Below, piece after piece: positions 16,391 to 24,914 of a stretch of DNA of 64,000 nucleotides (positions are counted from its first letter, which is position 1; each line of letters starts with the position of its first letter). This DNA is from Alphaproteobacteria bacterium 41-28. GTDB lineage: Bacteria; Pseudomonadota; Alphaproteobacteria; UBA9655. The notes under the pieces were generated by a model. It was not told the origin of the DNA, searched no databases, and was given only the letters and a program-made list of their open reading frames with translations. The stretch is from positions 47,444-111,443 of the forward strand of contig MKUL01000041.1 of the NCBI GenBank assembly GCA_001897795.1, read 5' to 3'. Made by a program: the position numbers and the translations under genes.

Positions 16391-18184
16391 TCAAGATGCC
16401 ATTTGCATAGTATCTGTGGAAAACTGAAGCTCTACAAGGCGTGCATATGTCTTATTATTCTCAAGAAGCTCTTGGTGGGTTCCCTTTTCCGTTGCCTCCC
16501 CCTCTTCAATCACATAAATCATATCTGCATCCACAACGGTAGAAAGCCGGTGAGCGACCACAATTGTTGTTCGTCCTTCCATGAGTCGATCAAGTGCCGC
16601 TTGGACTTGACGTTCCGATTCCGTATCTAGGGAGGACGTGGCTTCATCTAGTAACAAAATCGGTGCGTTCTTAAGCATGGCGCGCGCAATGGAAAGACGC
16701 TGGCGTTGGCCCCCTGAAAGACGGATGCCTTGCTCCCCTACCACCGTGTCATACCCCTGAGGGAGCTGAGTGATAAAGTCATGGGCTGCGGCCGCTTTTG
16801 CAGCCTGAATAATCTCTATTTCAGAGGCCACCCCTCGTCCATAGGCAATATTGGCTTTGACGGTGTCATCAAACAAAATCACTTCCTGACTAACAAGAGC
16901 AATCTGAGACCGAAGCGAACTTAGGGTTACCTTTCGAATGTCAATGTCATCAATCATAATGGTCCCTGAGGTAACATCATAAAAACGAGGGATTAGGTTT
17001 AAAAGTGTTGATTTTCCAGATCCGCTAGGACCAACAAGAGCAATACGCTTACCTGCTGGGATATTTAAGGAAATAGTCTTCAAAGCCTTTTTTCCATTCG
17101 GATAGGAAAAACAAACCGTATTCAAGTCAATCTGCCCCTTTTTGACATTAAGGACAAGCGCTTTAGGAGCATCCATAATGGTCGGCTTTTGATCAATCGC
17201 TGTAAAAATACGCCACGCCGCTGCCAATCCTTCTTGCAAGTTCGCATTCAGATTAGCAAGTCGCTTCATGGGCTCGTATGCGAGCAAAAGAGCGGTAATA
17301 AATGAAATAAAGGTTCCTGTGGTTCGATTTCCCGCAATGACTTGCGACCCCCCATAAAGAATGACAACCACAATGGCAATGCCACCCAATGTTTCCATGA
17401 TAGGATGGGACGCCGACCGTACGCGCCCGCCCTTGATGTTCAAGCGACTTAGGTTATCAATAAGACGATGAGCGCGTTTCTTCTCATAGCTTTCCATCGC
17501 ATAGGATTTCACAACACGCATGCCTTGAAAGACTTGATGGAGGAGAATGGTGAAGGCTCCCATTTCTTCTTGCGTATTGAGTGAAACCTTTCGCATCTTT
17601 TGGCCAATCTTAACAATGGGAAGGAAGGCAATAGGAAAAACAAAAAAGGCGAGAGAGGCTAAAAGCCAATCTTGATAAAACATCAGTCCAATCAGAAAGA
17701 TAAGGGAAAGCGTATCTTTTCCAATGCCCATCAAGGCTGTTGTAACGGCGTTTCTCATGAGGTTCACATCATTGGTAACCCTTGAAACCAGTTCTCCACT
17801 TGAGCGCGCATGGAAATAGGCGAGATCGGCTTGAATAAAGTGATCAAAAAGGCGCCGTTGCATATCGCCTATAATTTTTTGCCCCACGTAAATCAGACTT
17901 ACAGCTTCGCCAAAACTCGAGAGTCCTTTGAGCACAAAGATGACAAACACGACAAGGGCGACTTCAATGAGCATGGCTTCATTCCGGGCAACAAAGACAT
18001 CGTCGAAGAGGGGCTGAAGCATTTTAGCGAGCGTTGCTGTGGTCATGGCCGCAATGGCCATGCACAAAAGCCCTCCACACACATACCACCTGTAAGGTTT
18101 GATGTGCTCACGCCATAAGCGATGGATAAGAGAAAGGCTCGCTTTGTCAGAAAAAAGATTTAAAAACTTCATCGAATAACTCAA
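16391..18184 (-). CDS. msbA: Lipid A export ABC transporter MsbA
   Basis: Fused membrane-ATPase half-transporter (597 residues) that flips lipid A across the inner membrane. Six membrane helices in residues about 35-320, then the nucleotide-binding domain with Walker A GPSGSGKST, Q-loop, signature LSGGQRQRLSIARA, Walker B ILLLDEATSSLD and VAHRLSTV. It heads the cluster with DUF374, waaA, lpxK and lpxL, which is a strong context for lipid A rather than drug export. A repeat separates it from DUF374. Confidence 0.93.
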   Translation of the reverse strand: MSYSMKFLNLFSDKASLSLIHRLWREHIKPYRWYVCGGLLCMAIAAMTTATLAKMLQPLFDDVFVARNEAMLIEVALVVFVIFVLKGLSSFGEAVSLIYVGQKIIGDMQRRLFDHFIQADLAYFHARSSGELVSRVTNDVNLMRNAVTTALMGIGKDTLSLIFLIGLMFYQDWLLASLAFFVFPIAFLPIVKIGQKMRKVSLNTQEEMGAFTILLHQVFQGMRVVKSYAMESYEKKRAHRLIDNLSRLNIKGGRVRSASHPIMETLGGIAIVVVILYGGSQVIAGNRTTGTFISFITALLLAYEPMKRLANLNANLQEGLAAAWRIFTAIDQKPTIMDAPKALVLNVKKGQIDLNTVCFSYPNGKKALKTISLNIPAGKRIALVGPSGSGKSTLLNLIPRFYDVTSGTIMIDDIDIRKVTLSSLRSQIALVSQEVILFDDTVKANIAYGRGVASEIEIIQAAKAAAAHDFITQLPQGYDTVVGEQGIRLSGGQRQRLSIARAMLKNAPILLLDEATSSLDTESERQVQAALDRLMEGRTTIVVAHRLSTVVDADMIYVIEEGEATEKGTHQELLENNKTYARLVELQFSTDTMQMAS

Positions 18185-18211
18185 CTTATTTACATTCTTC
18201 TACCCCTCAGC

Positions 18212-18362
18212 GTGTCATCCTTGGGTTAGAAACGCTTACCTTTGCGAAAGCAAGGGTTTAGCGTTTCTTGACCCGAGGATCTTGTTTGTCAAAGAGATCC
18301 TCGGCCAAGAAATGCTAATATTTTCCGTTGGAAAATAAAGCATTTCTTGCCAAGGATGACAC
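18212..18362. repeat. Palindromic element family A, copy 3 (two hairpins)
   Basis: GTGTCATCCTTGGG...GACCCGAGGATC forms the first hairpin and GATCCTCGGCCAAGAAATGC...GCATTTCTTGCCAAGGATGACAC the second. It lies upstream of msbA and close to its likely promoter. A family B remnant follows at 18444. Confidence 0.85.
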
Positions 18363-18443
18363 AAGAGTGTGAATAGTTACTATTTTTTTAATGGATAAGG
18401 CGCGAAAATACAATGGCAAATAAGGTAATGACTCATCTATATT

Positions 18444-18473
18444 CCCCTCACCCGCCACTACGTGGCAGGTGAG
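18444..18473. repeat. Palindromic element family B, copy 3 (short or degenerate)
   Basis: CCCCTCACCCGCCACTACGT and GGCAGGTGAG form a short imperfect hairpin. Together with family A copy 3 it fills most of the 352-bp gap between msbA and the F-box gene; nothing else is recognised there. Confidence 0.65.
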
Positions 18474-18536
18474 AGTTTTTAGATTTCGAAATAATACACC
18501 CAGGTGCAGATGAGCGTTTCGCAATGGAATTTAAAA

Positions 18537-19917
18537 TTATTCGTTTTCAGCTTTAAAAGACTCTAGGGCTTCAAAATCTCTATTTTTTACCAAACGGAGC
18601 CAGTCTCGAAAACGAATCTCAGAATTACTGACTGTCAATGTGTTTTCGATAGTATCAAAAACATCAGGAATTACATCATCAACAAATGAATCACCTTTTT
18701 TAAAAGCATAAGAAACTCTAAATTTTGTGGGGTCTTGTTTAATATGCTCTACGAAGTAATGAGTAGCCATTTCTAACCTCTTTTCTTTTGCGGCAGCATA
18801 ACCTGCCTTCAAATAATTACATTTAAAATCACGCCAATGTGATCCCTTTTCAAAGGCAATGGTGTAATATTTGTCTGCAAAGGACCAGTTCTTCAGATAG
18901 AAGTGAGCTTCAGCTGCCCCTAGAATCATACTAGAGGCTAAATTAGGCCCAACCTCGCTGCCTAGGGCGGCGTTATAATATTCTGCTGCAGACGACAAAT
19001 CCCCGACATCTTCGTAATTTTTGGCTGTCTGTCCATAATATTTAGCAAAGGAGGTAACGTTGCACTTTAGAGGTGACTGCTTTTCACTCAATAGTTGATC
19101 TCGTTCACAAAGTTCCGCTGCAAGAGGGTAAGCCGCCCCTACACCAAAGTTATCTAAAACCTCGTATCTTTCTTCTAAATGGTCGCTAGTACCAAGTAAA
19201 GTCCAGGCGTCTTCTTCAGGCCACGAATGCTGTTCCCTTACAACTTTGCCCTCAAACCAGTCTTTTATATCGGGAGTCCAAAACATATCACAAGCCCTCA
19301 CTAAGGCTAGAGGCGCCCAAATTATTCTTGAACTTGTATATCTTAGATAGGGATTCCGAAACATATTATAACTCCTCTTGTGTAGAGGCGTCCAAATTGT
19401 TACTAAAACTTTATCGCTTTCTATTGGTTGTTCTGTAGGTTTTTCTGTAAAATTGTTCGGATTCGTAACTTTAGCTTTCAACTCCTCAAAGAGCTGAGTC
19501 ACAAACCATGTTCTCTCTTCCAGAGATCTGCGATTCAAAAGTCCGACGGATTCTCTCAACTTTATGAGAGTTTGACTAAAAAGTTTCAGATTATGATCTT
19601 GTTCCAAAAGGTGTGTTTTTTGATCCTCGTAAGTTTTTTTGAAGACGACAAGATCCCCAAAAGCCCCCTGTTCGGCGTTGGCCAATGCCCTCCAAGTGCG
19701 ACAGACGAGGCTTACAGGGCCATGGCTTTAGAGGAAGAGAGCCGAAAATATGCGACGTAACTTCAGCAGGGACGCGTGCAAAATGGGATTCATCTTCCAG
19801 ATCCCGTTCCTCCATGGCCAAACTCGGCGTTACGAAAATGGATCCCAACAAAACTGCAGAAATCGCTAAAGTTGAAACAGCACTCATTGTCTTTGATGTA
19901 TAATTTTTGGCTAACAT
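18537..19917 (-). pseudogene. Secreted F-box/TPR-like protein, frameshifted
   Basis: Two minus-strand frames belong to one gene. The first (from ATG 19917, GGAG upstream) encodes a signal peptide ending VTPSLA, then MEERDLEDESHFARVPAEVTS and HIFGSLPLK. The second frame, open from about 19727 to 18537, continues VSLVCRTWRALANAEQGAFG. Joined, this reads LP-x-EV-x-IF-x-LPLK-x-VSLVCRTWRALAN, an F-box consensus. Inserting single bases near 19726 and 19718 would restore the frame. About 380 residues follow, with TPR-like helices (YEDVGDLSSAAEYYNAALG, FYLKNWSFADKYYTIAFEKG). F-box proteins recruit Skp1 of eukaryotic ubiquitin ligases, so this looks like a host-directed effector that has decayed or carries a sequence error. 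Confidence 0.75.
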
Positions 19918-19998
19918 TTAAAACTCCATAAATTTATATCATAAAAATATCTATGTAATATAGATAAACATTATCAAAGAAATTTCAATAGAAGAAAG

Positions 19999-20850
19999 TT
20001 AATGCATCAAACGTGAAAACAATAGACCAAGAAATAAAAGAATGCCAACAATTGCATTTGACTTAAATTGTTTAAGACAATTATCAGAATCATCCTCTCT
20101 TAAAGAGGAGATTTGCCAAGCCAGGTGAAGAGCAATGAAACCCAGAAAAACCCAATAAATCCATCCTAGTTGAGCCTGTTTTCCACCCATTGCCCAAAGG
20201 ATCAGGGCCCCTCCATAAAACAAGCTCAAATAAAGTTTAGGGGCTGAGGATATGGCAATGGCTGAAGACTTAACACCGACGAAGAGATCATCTTCTCGAT
20301 CTTGAAAACCGTAAATCGTATCGTACCCCAACGTCCATAAAATGGCTCCCCCATAAAAAAGGAAAGGCGTTAATGAGAGAGTTGGGTGAAGACTCAACCA
20401 CCCCATGAGAATGCCAATATTAAAGGTCAGCCCTAAAAACAGCTGAGGCCAATAGGTGATCCGCTTCATCCATGGGTAGAGAAGCACAAGGCCAAGTGCG
20501 ACAAAGCCCGTGAGAATAACTGATGGGGGAAGATTGAAAAGAATAAGAGCGCTAAGTCCTAGAAGGAAAAAAAGAACGATCGCGGCTTCTTTTAAGGAAA
20601 CTTCGCCAGCTGCAAGGGGACGAGAGGCCGTTCGTCTGACTTGAGCATCAAAATCCTTATCAATCATATCATTATAAACACAGCCTGCACTCCGCATCAG
20701 AACAGCTCCACAGGCAAAAAGGAGGAGAAGAAAAAGGGACGGCAATGTGGGACTCGCAAGCACAATTCCCCACCAAGCAGGAAATAGTAAAAGCCAAATT
20801 CCCACTGGACGATTGAGGCGGGCGAGTTTTATGTAAGCGGTTAGTCTCAT
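19999..20850 (-). CDS. ubiA: 4-hydroxybenzoate polyprenyltransferase UbiA
   Basis: Integral-membrane prenyltransferase of ubiquinone synthesis; 283 residues, about 8-9 helices. The first Asp-rich motif is NDMIDKDFDAQVRRTASRPLA (about 61-81) and the second lies in GYDTIYGFQDREDD (about 173-186), both needed for Mg-diphosphate binding. It starts MRLTAYIKLARLNRPVGIWLL, typical of the family. It is divergent from rsmE, a common alphaproteobacterial arrangement. Confidence 0.95.
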   Translation of the reverse strand: MRLTAYIKLARLNRPVGIWLLLFPAWWGIVLASPTLPSLFLLLLFACGAVLMRSAGCVYNDMIDKDFDAQVRRTASRPLAAGEVSLKEAAIVLFFLLGLSALILFNLPPSVILTGFVALGLVLLYPWMKRITYWPQLFLGLTFNIGILMGWLSLHPTLSLTPFLFYGGAILWTLGYDTIYGFQDREDDLFVGVKSSAIAISSAPKLYLSLFYGGALILWAMGGKQAQLGWIYWVFLGFIALHLAWQISSLREDDSDNCLKQFKSNAIVGILLFLGLLFSRLMH

Positions 20851-20904
20851 CTCAACCCTATTATTGCGAGCATTCTACCGCCCTCCGGGCGGAAAATTTT
20901 AGTC

Positions 20905-20985
20905 TGGATTGCTTCGGAGCAGTGCTTCTCGCAAAGACGGCTAGAGATGGCGTCATTGCGAAGAACAAAGTGATGAAGCAATCCA
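20905..20985. repeat. Palindromic element family C, copy 1
   Basis: TGGATTGCTTCGGAGCAG and CTTCTCGCAAAGACGG on the left side, GTCATTGCGAAG and TGAAGCAATCCA on the right. The ends are inverted copies of each other. It lies between ubiA and rsmE. Confidence 0.75.
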
Positions 20986-21015
20986 AAAGAAACTTTCGAT
21001 TTTCAAGAATTATAC

Positions 21016-21072
21016 GGTGAAAATTTCACCACGCAATGGTGAAAATCTCACCACATCGCGGTGAATTTTTTT
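21016..21072 (+). promoter_or_regulatory. Three phased 22-bp repeats with terminator-like end upstream of rsmE
   Basis: GGTGAAAATTTCACC at 21016, GGTGAAAATCTCACC at 21038 and GGTGAATTTTTTT at 21060 are spaced exactly 22 bp. Each GGTGA can pair with either of the TCACC blocks, and the last pairing (TCACC-ACATCGC-GGTGA) is followed by seven T. This could be an operator array or an attenuator in the rsmE leader. It contains no gene. Confidence 0.45.
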
Positions 21073-21177
21073 AAGTCATTGATTTTCAATAAATGAGCTG
21101 ATTAAGGTTTATCTTTATAAAGGTCGTATTTATAAGAAGAGGAAACCCTCTTCCTTCACGAACGCCCAGAGGTCAAT

Positions 21178-21912
21178 ATGATACGCCTTTATGTCGAAAA
21201 TCCACTTCTTGAGAATCAAGACGTCGTGTTGACTGAGAATCAAAGCCATTACCTTCAAAAGGTGATGCGACTTAAGGAAAACGATGACGTCCTCCTTTTT
21301 AATGGGCGGGATGGAGAATGGAAAGCGCGTATTACCGGAACGTCCAAAAAGTCGACAATTCTTTTCCCCATCACTCAAAGTCGGCCTCAGAGACGCGAGG
21401 GTGACTTATGGCTTTTGTTCTCACCCCTAAAGCCCAAGCGGCAAGAGTTCCTTGTGGAAAAAGCAACGGAATTAGGCGTGTCTTGTCTATGCCTTGTTCA
21501 TTTTGAGCGAACATCTGTTCCGAAAGTAAATTTTGAAAAAATGCAGGCCCATGCCCGTGAGGCCACTGAGCAATGTGGGCGCCTTACCCTTCCAGAGATT
21601 AAACCCTTAATGTCTCTAAACGCGCTGCTTAAAAATTGGCCTGCAGAGCGGTTTCTTCTTTTTGGGGATGAATCCTTGAGCTCACCCTCTCTTGAAGCCC
21701 TTAATCTCAACCCTCAAAAACCCTATGCATTTCTTGTCGGTCCGGAAGGGGGATTTTCTCCTCAAGAACTTTCTCTTCTTAAATCCTTCCCTCAAGCTCA
21801 AGGCGTGACGCTCAATCCACATATTTTACGAGCAGAAACGGCTGCACTCGTTGGAGTATCTTACCTCCAGATGAAAACACAGACAGTGTCATCCTTGGTA
21901 AGAAATGCTTAG
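21178..21912 (+). CDS. rsmE: 16S rRNA (uracil1498-N3)-methyltransferase RsmE, repeat-derived C-terminus
   Basis: SPOUT methyltransferase for m3U1498 in 16S rRNA. 244 residues. N-terminal PUA-like part includes LTENQSHYLQKVMRLKENDDV; the SPOUT domain has LLFSPLKPKRQEFLVEKATE, RTSVPK, ARE-ATEQCGR, the knot motif FLVGPEGGFSPQEL and LNPHILRAETAAL. AGAGG lies 5 nt before the ATG. The final residues VSSLVRNA are encoded by a family A palindrome (from 21886), so the original end was replaced after the last conserved helix. Enzyme function should be intact. Confidence 0.95.
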   Translation: MIRLYVENPLLENQDVVLTENQSHYLQKVMRLKENDDVLLFNGRDGEWKARITGTSKKSTILFPITQSRPQRREGDLWLLFSPLKPKRQEFLVEKATELGVSCLCLVHFERTSVPKVNFEKMQAHAREATEQCGRLTLPEIKPLMSLNALLKNWPAERFLLFGDESLSSPSLEALNLNPQKPYAFLVGPEGGFSPQELSLLKSFPQAQGVTLNPHILRAETAALVGVSYLQMKTQTVSSLVRNA

Positions 21913-21956
21913 GTTTTCTAAAGGAAAACTTTAGCATTTCTTACCAAGGATGACAC
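21886..21956. repeat. Palindromic element family A, copy 4, overlapping the rsmE 3' end
   Basis: GTGTCATCCTTGGTAAGAAA to TTTCTTACCAAGGATGACAC is one hairpin with a TTTTCTAAAGGAAAA tip. Its left arm contains the last codons and stop of rsmE. The hairpin lies between convergent rsmE and the CDF gene and may terminate both. Confidence 0.85.
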
Positions 21957-21976
21957 AAATGGGTAAGCAGTTACTT

Positions 21977-22891
21977 TTATAGATATATCGGCGGCTCATG
22001 CTTTGTGTCACCCGGAATTTCTGGAACGAGACGAATCATCACTTGGCTTCTGGGGTAAGCTTTGATGATTTCCTCTTCGACATCATCAGCAATTTCATCG
22101 GCCTTATGAAGAGTCAGGTCAGGACGCATTAAAAGATGCAATTGGAAAAATTGCTGGATCCCTGAGCTCCGCGTCCTCAAATCCATGACATCAATCACTT
22201 CAGGGTGGGATTTGATAATGGTAAGAATTTTTTTGCGATGCTCATCATCAAGCTCTTGATCCAGTAAAATATTAAAAGCTTGTGTTGTGATACGCCACGC
22301 CGTCAATAAAATATAGCACCCTATTAATAACCCAAAAATGGGATCAAGCTCTTCAATATGAAAAAACTGAGAACTCCCCAAAGCAATGATTGCTGCCAAA
22401 TTGATGAGAAGGTCTGATTTATAATGGAGCATATCCGCGGCAATAGCAGTTGAATGGGTTTTTTTCACGACATAGAATTGATATGTAATAAGAAGCAGAG
22501 TGATGAAAATAGCCGCTCCCATAATCACAATCCCGAACCCAGCAAACTCGATGGGTTGATGCATTGCATATCGTTCACGGGCTTCGTACAAGAGCCATAT
22601 AGCGGATCCTCCGATAAAGAGAGACTGGCCTAAGGCCGCCAAAGCTTCTATTTTTCCATGGCCAAAGCGATGCTTGGCATCCGCTGGCTTTAAAGCCTGG
22701 TAAACTGCAATCATGTTGATGAAGGAAGCCAGCCCGTCTAACAGCGAGTCAATGAGGGAGGCTTGAAGACTGATAGAATGAGTCACCCACCACCCAAAAA
22801 ATTTGAGACAAATTAAAAGGGTAGCAACGGCAACAGATGCATAAGTTGCAACGCGGATTATTTGTGTTTCATGAGGGTTAAGCTGCGTCAT
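21977..22891 (-). CDS. fieF: Cation diffusion facilitator metal exporter (FieF-like)
   Basis: Zn/Fe-type divalent metal/H+ antiporter, 304 residues. Six membrane helices in residues about 12-205; SLIDSLLDGLASF (about 42-54) carries the Asp pair of the first metal site and HRFGHGKIEALAALGQS is the conserved segment after helix 3. ADMLHYKSDLLINL holds the HX3D of helix 5. The C-terminal cytoplasmic domain contains VIDVMDLRTRSSGIQQFFQLHLLM. Metal specificity is not settled by sequence; the HxxxD plus DxxxD set is as in FieF. Convergent with rsmE. Confidence 0.9.
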   Translation of the reverse strand: MTQLNPHETQIIRVATYASVAVATLLICLKFFGWWVTHSISLQASLIDSLLDGLASFINMIAVYQALKPADAKHRFGHGKIEALAALGQSLFIGGSAIWLLYEARERYAMHQPIEFAGFGIVIMGAAIFITLLLITYQFYVVKKTHSTAIAADMLHYKSDLLINLAAIIALGSSQFFHIEELDPIFGLLIGCYILLTAWRITTQAFNILLDQELDDEHRKKILTIIKSHPEVIDVMDLRTRSSGIQQFFQLHLLMRPDLTLHKADEIADDVEEEIIKAYPRSQVMIRLVPEIPGDTKHEPPIYL

Positions 22892-22975
22892 GCTTGGAAA
22901 CCTTTTTTAAAGAATAAAGTACATACTTCTCCCTAGGGATCAAGAGGATATATGAATTTAAGTAAAGGATGCATC

Positions 22976-23305
22976 TTATGCTGTAAAAGCAATCCCTTTT
23001 TCAGAAAGGAGGGTTTGCAGTTCGCCCGCTTGATACATTTCGCGAACGATATCACAGCCTCCAATAAATTCGCCCTTAATATAGAGTTGGGGAATCGTTG
23101 GCCAGTTTGTAAATGCTTTAATCCCTTCTCTGAGTTCTGCATCTTGCAGCACATCGATAGCTTTGAATTCAACTCCGAGGGTTTTTAAAATTTGAACAAC
23201 TGTTCCTGAAAAACCACACATAGGAAATTTCTCATTTCCCTTCATATAAACGACAACGTCATTCGAAGTTATATCGGTTTTAATTTGGTCAAAAGTTTGA
23301 GACAT
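22976..23305 (-). CDS. grxD: Monothiol glutaredoxin Grx4 (CGFS type)
   Basis: Cytosolic monothiol glutaredoxin that carries [2Fe-2S] clusters. 109 residues with KGNEKFPMCGFSGTVVQIL, the CGFS active site (Cys about 29), the Trp-Pro-Thr WPTIPQLYIKGEFIGGCDI and the terminal helix LQTLLSEKGI. It starts 2 bp after the bolA stop, and BolA-Grx4 heterodimers are known for iron-sulphur homeostasis, so the two are co-expressed. With fur broken in this window, this pair may be relevant to iron sensing, but that is inference. Confidence 0.96.
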   Translation of the reverse strand: MSQTFDQIKTDITSNDVVVYMKGNEKFPMCGFSGTVVQILKTLGVEFKAIDVLQDAELREGIKAFTNWPTIPQLYIKGEFIGGCDIVREMYQAGELQTLLSEKGIAFTA

Positions 23306-23307
23306 AG

Positions 23308-23544
23308 TTACTCCGTAGGAATTTTGGTTTTAAGAGAAAGGGCATGAAGTCGTGTTCCCATGTGACCTTGAAGAGCCTCATATACCATCTGATGCTGTTG
23401 GACCCTTGATTTACCCCGAAAGGCCTTTGTGGTAATGGTCGCTTCAAAATGATCATTGTCACCGGCTAAATCTTTAAGCTCGATTAAAGCATCGGGGAAC
23501 GCTTCGAGAAAAAAAGCTTTAATCTGATCTGAAGACATAGCCAT
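23308..23544 (-). CDS. bolA: BolA family protein
   Basis: 78 residues of the class II KH-like BolA fold: IKAFFLEAFPDALIELKDLAG, DHFEATITTKAFRGKSRVQQHQ and MVYEALQGHMGTRLHALSLKT. The His in RVQQHQMVY is the conserved cluster ligand candidate. It lies directly upstream of grxD in the same minus-strand operon, its usual partner. Confidence 0.95.
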   Translation of the reverse strand: MAMSSDQIKAFFLEAFPDALIELKDLAGDNDHFEATITTKAFRGKSRVQQHQMVYEALQGHMGTRLHALSLKTKIPTE

Positions 23545-23590
23545 CGGTAATCCTTCCTATAGGCTTATATAGGAGCATGAGAAATGAGAA

Positions 23591-24667
23591 TCAAGAGTTG
23601 CCCTTTTTTTCCTTCTCTTCTTTTTTTTCCTCAGAAACCTTCTCTACGTCTTTCTTTTCTATTTTTTCTTCTTTACCTTTTACTTTTTGCTCATCTTTTT
23701 CTAAGGAAGGGGCAAGAAGCGGCTTTATAATATCTTCAAATTCGTCAAAAGTAAGTGCCCGAGGAAAGATTTTAGCGTTTATAATAATTGTTGGCGTTGC
23801 GGTGATATTATACTTTTTCTGTCCCTCTATACGGAGTTGAATGATTTTGTCTAAGAGTTCTTGATCCTTGAGACACGCCTCAAACTGCTTAGCTGTGATT
23901 CCATTTTGAAGAGCAATGGACTTGAGAGCAGCGATGGGATCGGATGCTGATAGCCATTTTTCTTGGGTTGAATAAAGAAGCTTCACAAAGTCCAAATACT
24001 TTATTTCTCCCTTACTCCAAGCCAACCGATGAGCATTAATACTTATTTGATCTCCAGGAAAATCGCGGAAGATAATGCGAACAAGTCCAGGTTTAATATA
24101 TTTTTCTTCAATTTTCGGAAGAACGGCCGTGTGAAATTGAGCACAATGACCACAGGTCAGAGAAGAATAATTTATGATAGTAATGGGCGCTTTCGGGTTT
24201 CCCATACCCATTTCAGGCAAGGGTTTACTCACAAGCTTTACTTTCCCTTCTTTTCCTGAAGCTGCTTTATTTATTTGCTTAGGAGTGACTTTATTTGCTT
24301 CTTTAGGTGTAGGTTTATCTGGCTGTTCAGAAGCCGTCTTAACGACTTCTCCAGGAGTAGCTTTATCTACCTGTTTAGGACTCGTTGTACTGGCTTCTTT
24401 AGGAGCGGCTTTATCGAGCTGTTCAGAAGCAACCTTAATGACTTCTCGTGGAGCGGCTTTATCTGGCTGTTCAGAAGCAGTCTTAACGACTTCTCCAGGA
24501 GTAACTTTATCTACTTGTTTAGGAGCAGCTTTATCTGCCTGCTGAGGAACACTTTTATCTGCTTGCTCAGACATAGGTTTATTGGCTTGCTCAGGAGCAG
24601 CTTTATCTGCCTGTCCGTAAGCCATCATCAAGATCAATAAAATCAAACTTCTAAAGACAAGTCGCAT
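23591..24667 (-). CDS. DsbA/Com1-like periplasmic thiol-disulphide oxidoreductase with octapeptide repeats
   Basis: 358 residues. A signal peptide (MRLVFRSLILLILMMAYGQA) is followed by 15 octapeptide repeats of the type ADKAAPEQ / VDKVTPGE / VVKTASEQ (residues about 20-139). The DsbA-like thioredoxin domain follows (about 148-320): GNPKAPITIINYSSLTCGHC with the CGHC active site, FRDFPGD, and the cis-Pro segment ATPTIIIN. The C-terminus is Lys/Glu-rich (EKKEEKEKKGNS). GGAG lies 6 nt before the ATG. The repeats are Pro/Lys/Ala-rich and probably extended, perhaps to span the cell wall. Substrates are unknown; DsbA-type oxidation or Com1-like surface exposure are both possible. Confidence 0.85.
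   Translation of the reverse strand: MRLVFRSLILLILMMAYGQADKAAPEQANKPMSEQADKSVPQQADKAAPKQVDKVTPGEVVKTASEQPDKAAPREVIKVASEQLDKAAPKEASTTSPKQVDKATPGEVVKTASEQPDKPTPKEANKVTPKQINKAASGKEGKVKLVSKPLPEMGMGNPKAPITIINYSSLTCGHCAQFHTAVLPKIEEKYIKPGLVRIIFRDFPGDQISINAHRLAWSKGEIKYLDFVKLLYSTQEKWLSASDPIAALKSIALQNGITAKQFEACLKDQELLDKIIQLRIEGQKKYNITATPTIIINAKIFPRALTFDEFEDIIKPLLAPSLEKDEQKVKGKEEKIEKKDVEKVSEEKKEEKEKKGNS
24251..24610 (-). repeat. Fifteen tandem 24-bp units in the DsbA-like gene
   Basis: Each 24-bp unit encodes an octapeptide such as ADKAAPEQ. Some units form higher-order duplicates: VDKVTPGE-VVKTASEQ recurs nearly unchanged as VDKATPGE-VVKTASEQ. This implies recent expansion by slippage. Confidence 0.85.
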
Positions 24668-24784
24668 ATTTTACTCCATTGAATCCTATACAGAATAAGA
24701 AAAATATAAGTATATGACAAGGCCCTTCTTAAGAAGAAAGAACGTCTTCGCCCACTTTGTGAACTCACAAAGATGGGTGGGAGC

Positions 24785-24902
24785 CCCCTCACCCGCCGCT
24801 TCGCGGCGACCTCTCCCACGGAGGGGAGAGGTAATAGCAGCTAGCACTTAAACCACCTCTCCCCTCCGTGGGAGAGGTCGCCACGGAGTGGCGGGTGAGG
24901 GG
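24785..24902. repeat. Palindromic element family B, copy 4 (about 118-bp inverted repeat)
   Basis: CCCCTCACCCGCCGCTTCGC with the CCTCTCCCACGGAGGGGAGA block on the left, mirrored on the right to end GGCGGGTGAGGGG. It lies between mutS and the DsbA-like gene, immediately after the mutS stop codon. Confidence 0.85.
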
Positions 24903-24914
24903 AAAATAAAACTG

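Noticed and set aside
23577..24640. Long plus-strand open frames opposite the DsbA-like gene
   Set aside because: They mirror the 24-bp tandem repeat and Lys-rich tail of the real gene; Phe/Ser-rich composition is that of antisense.
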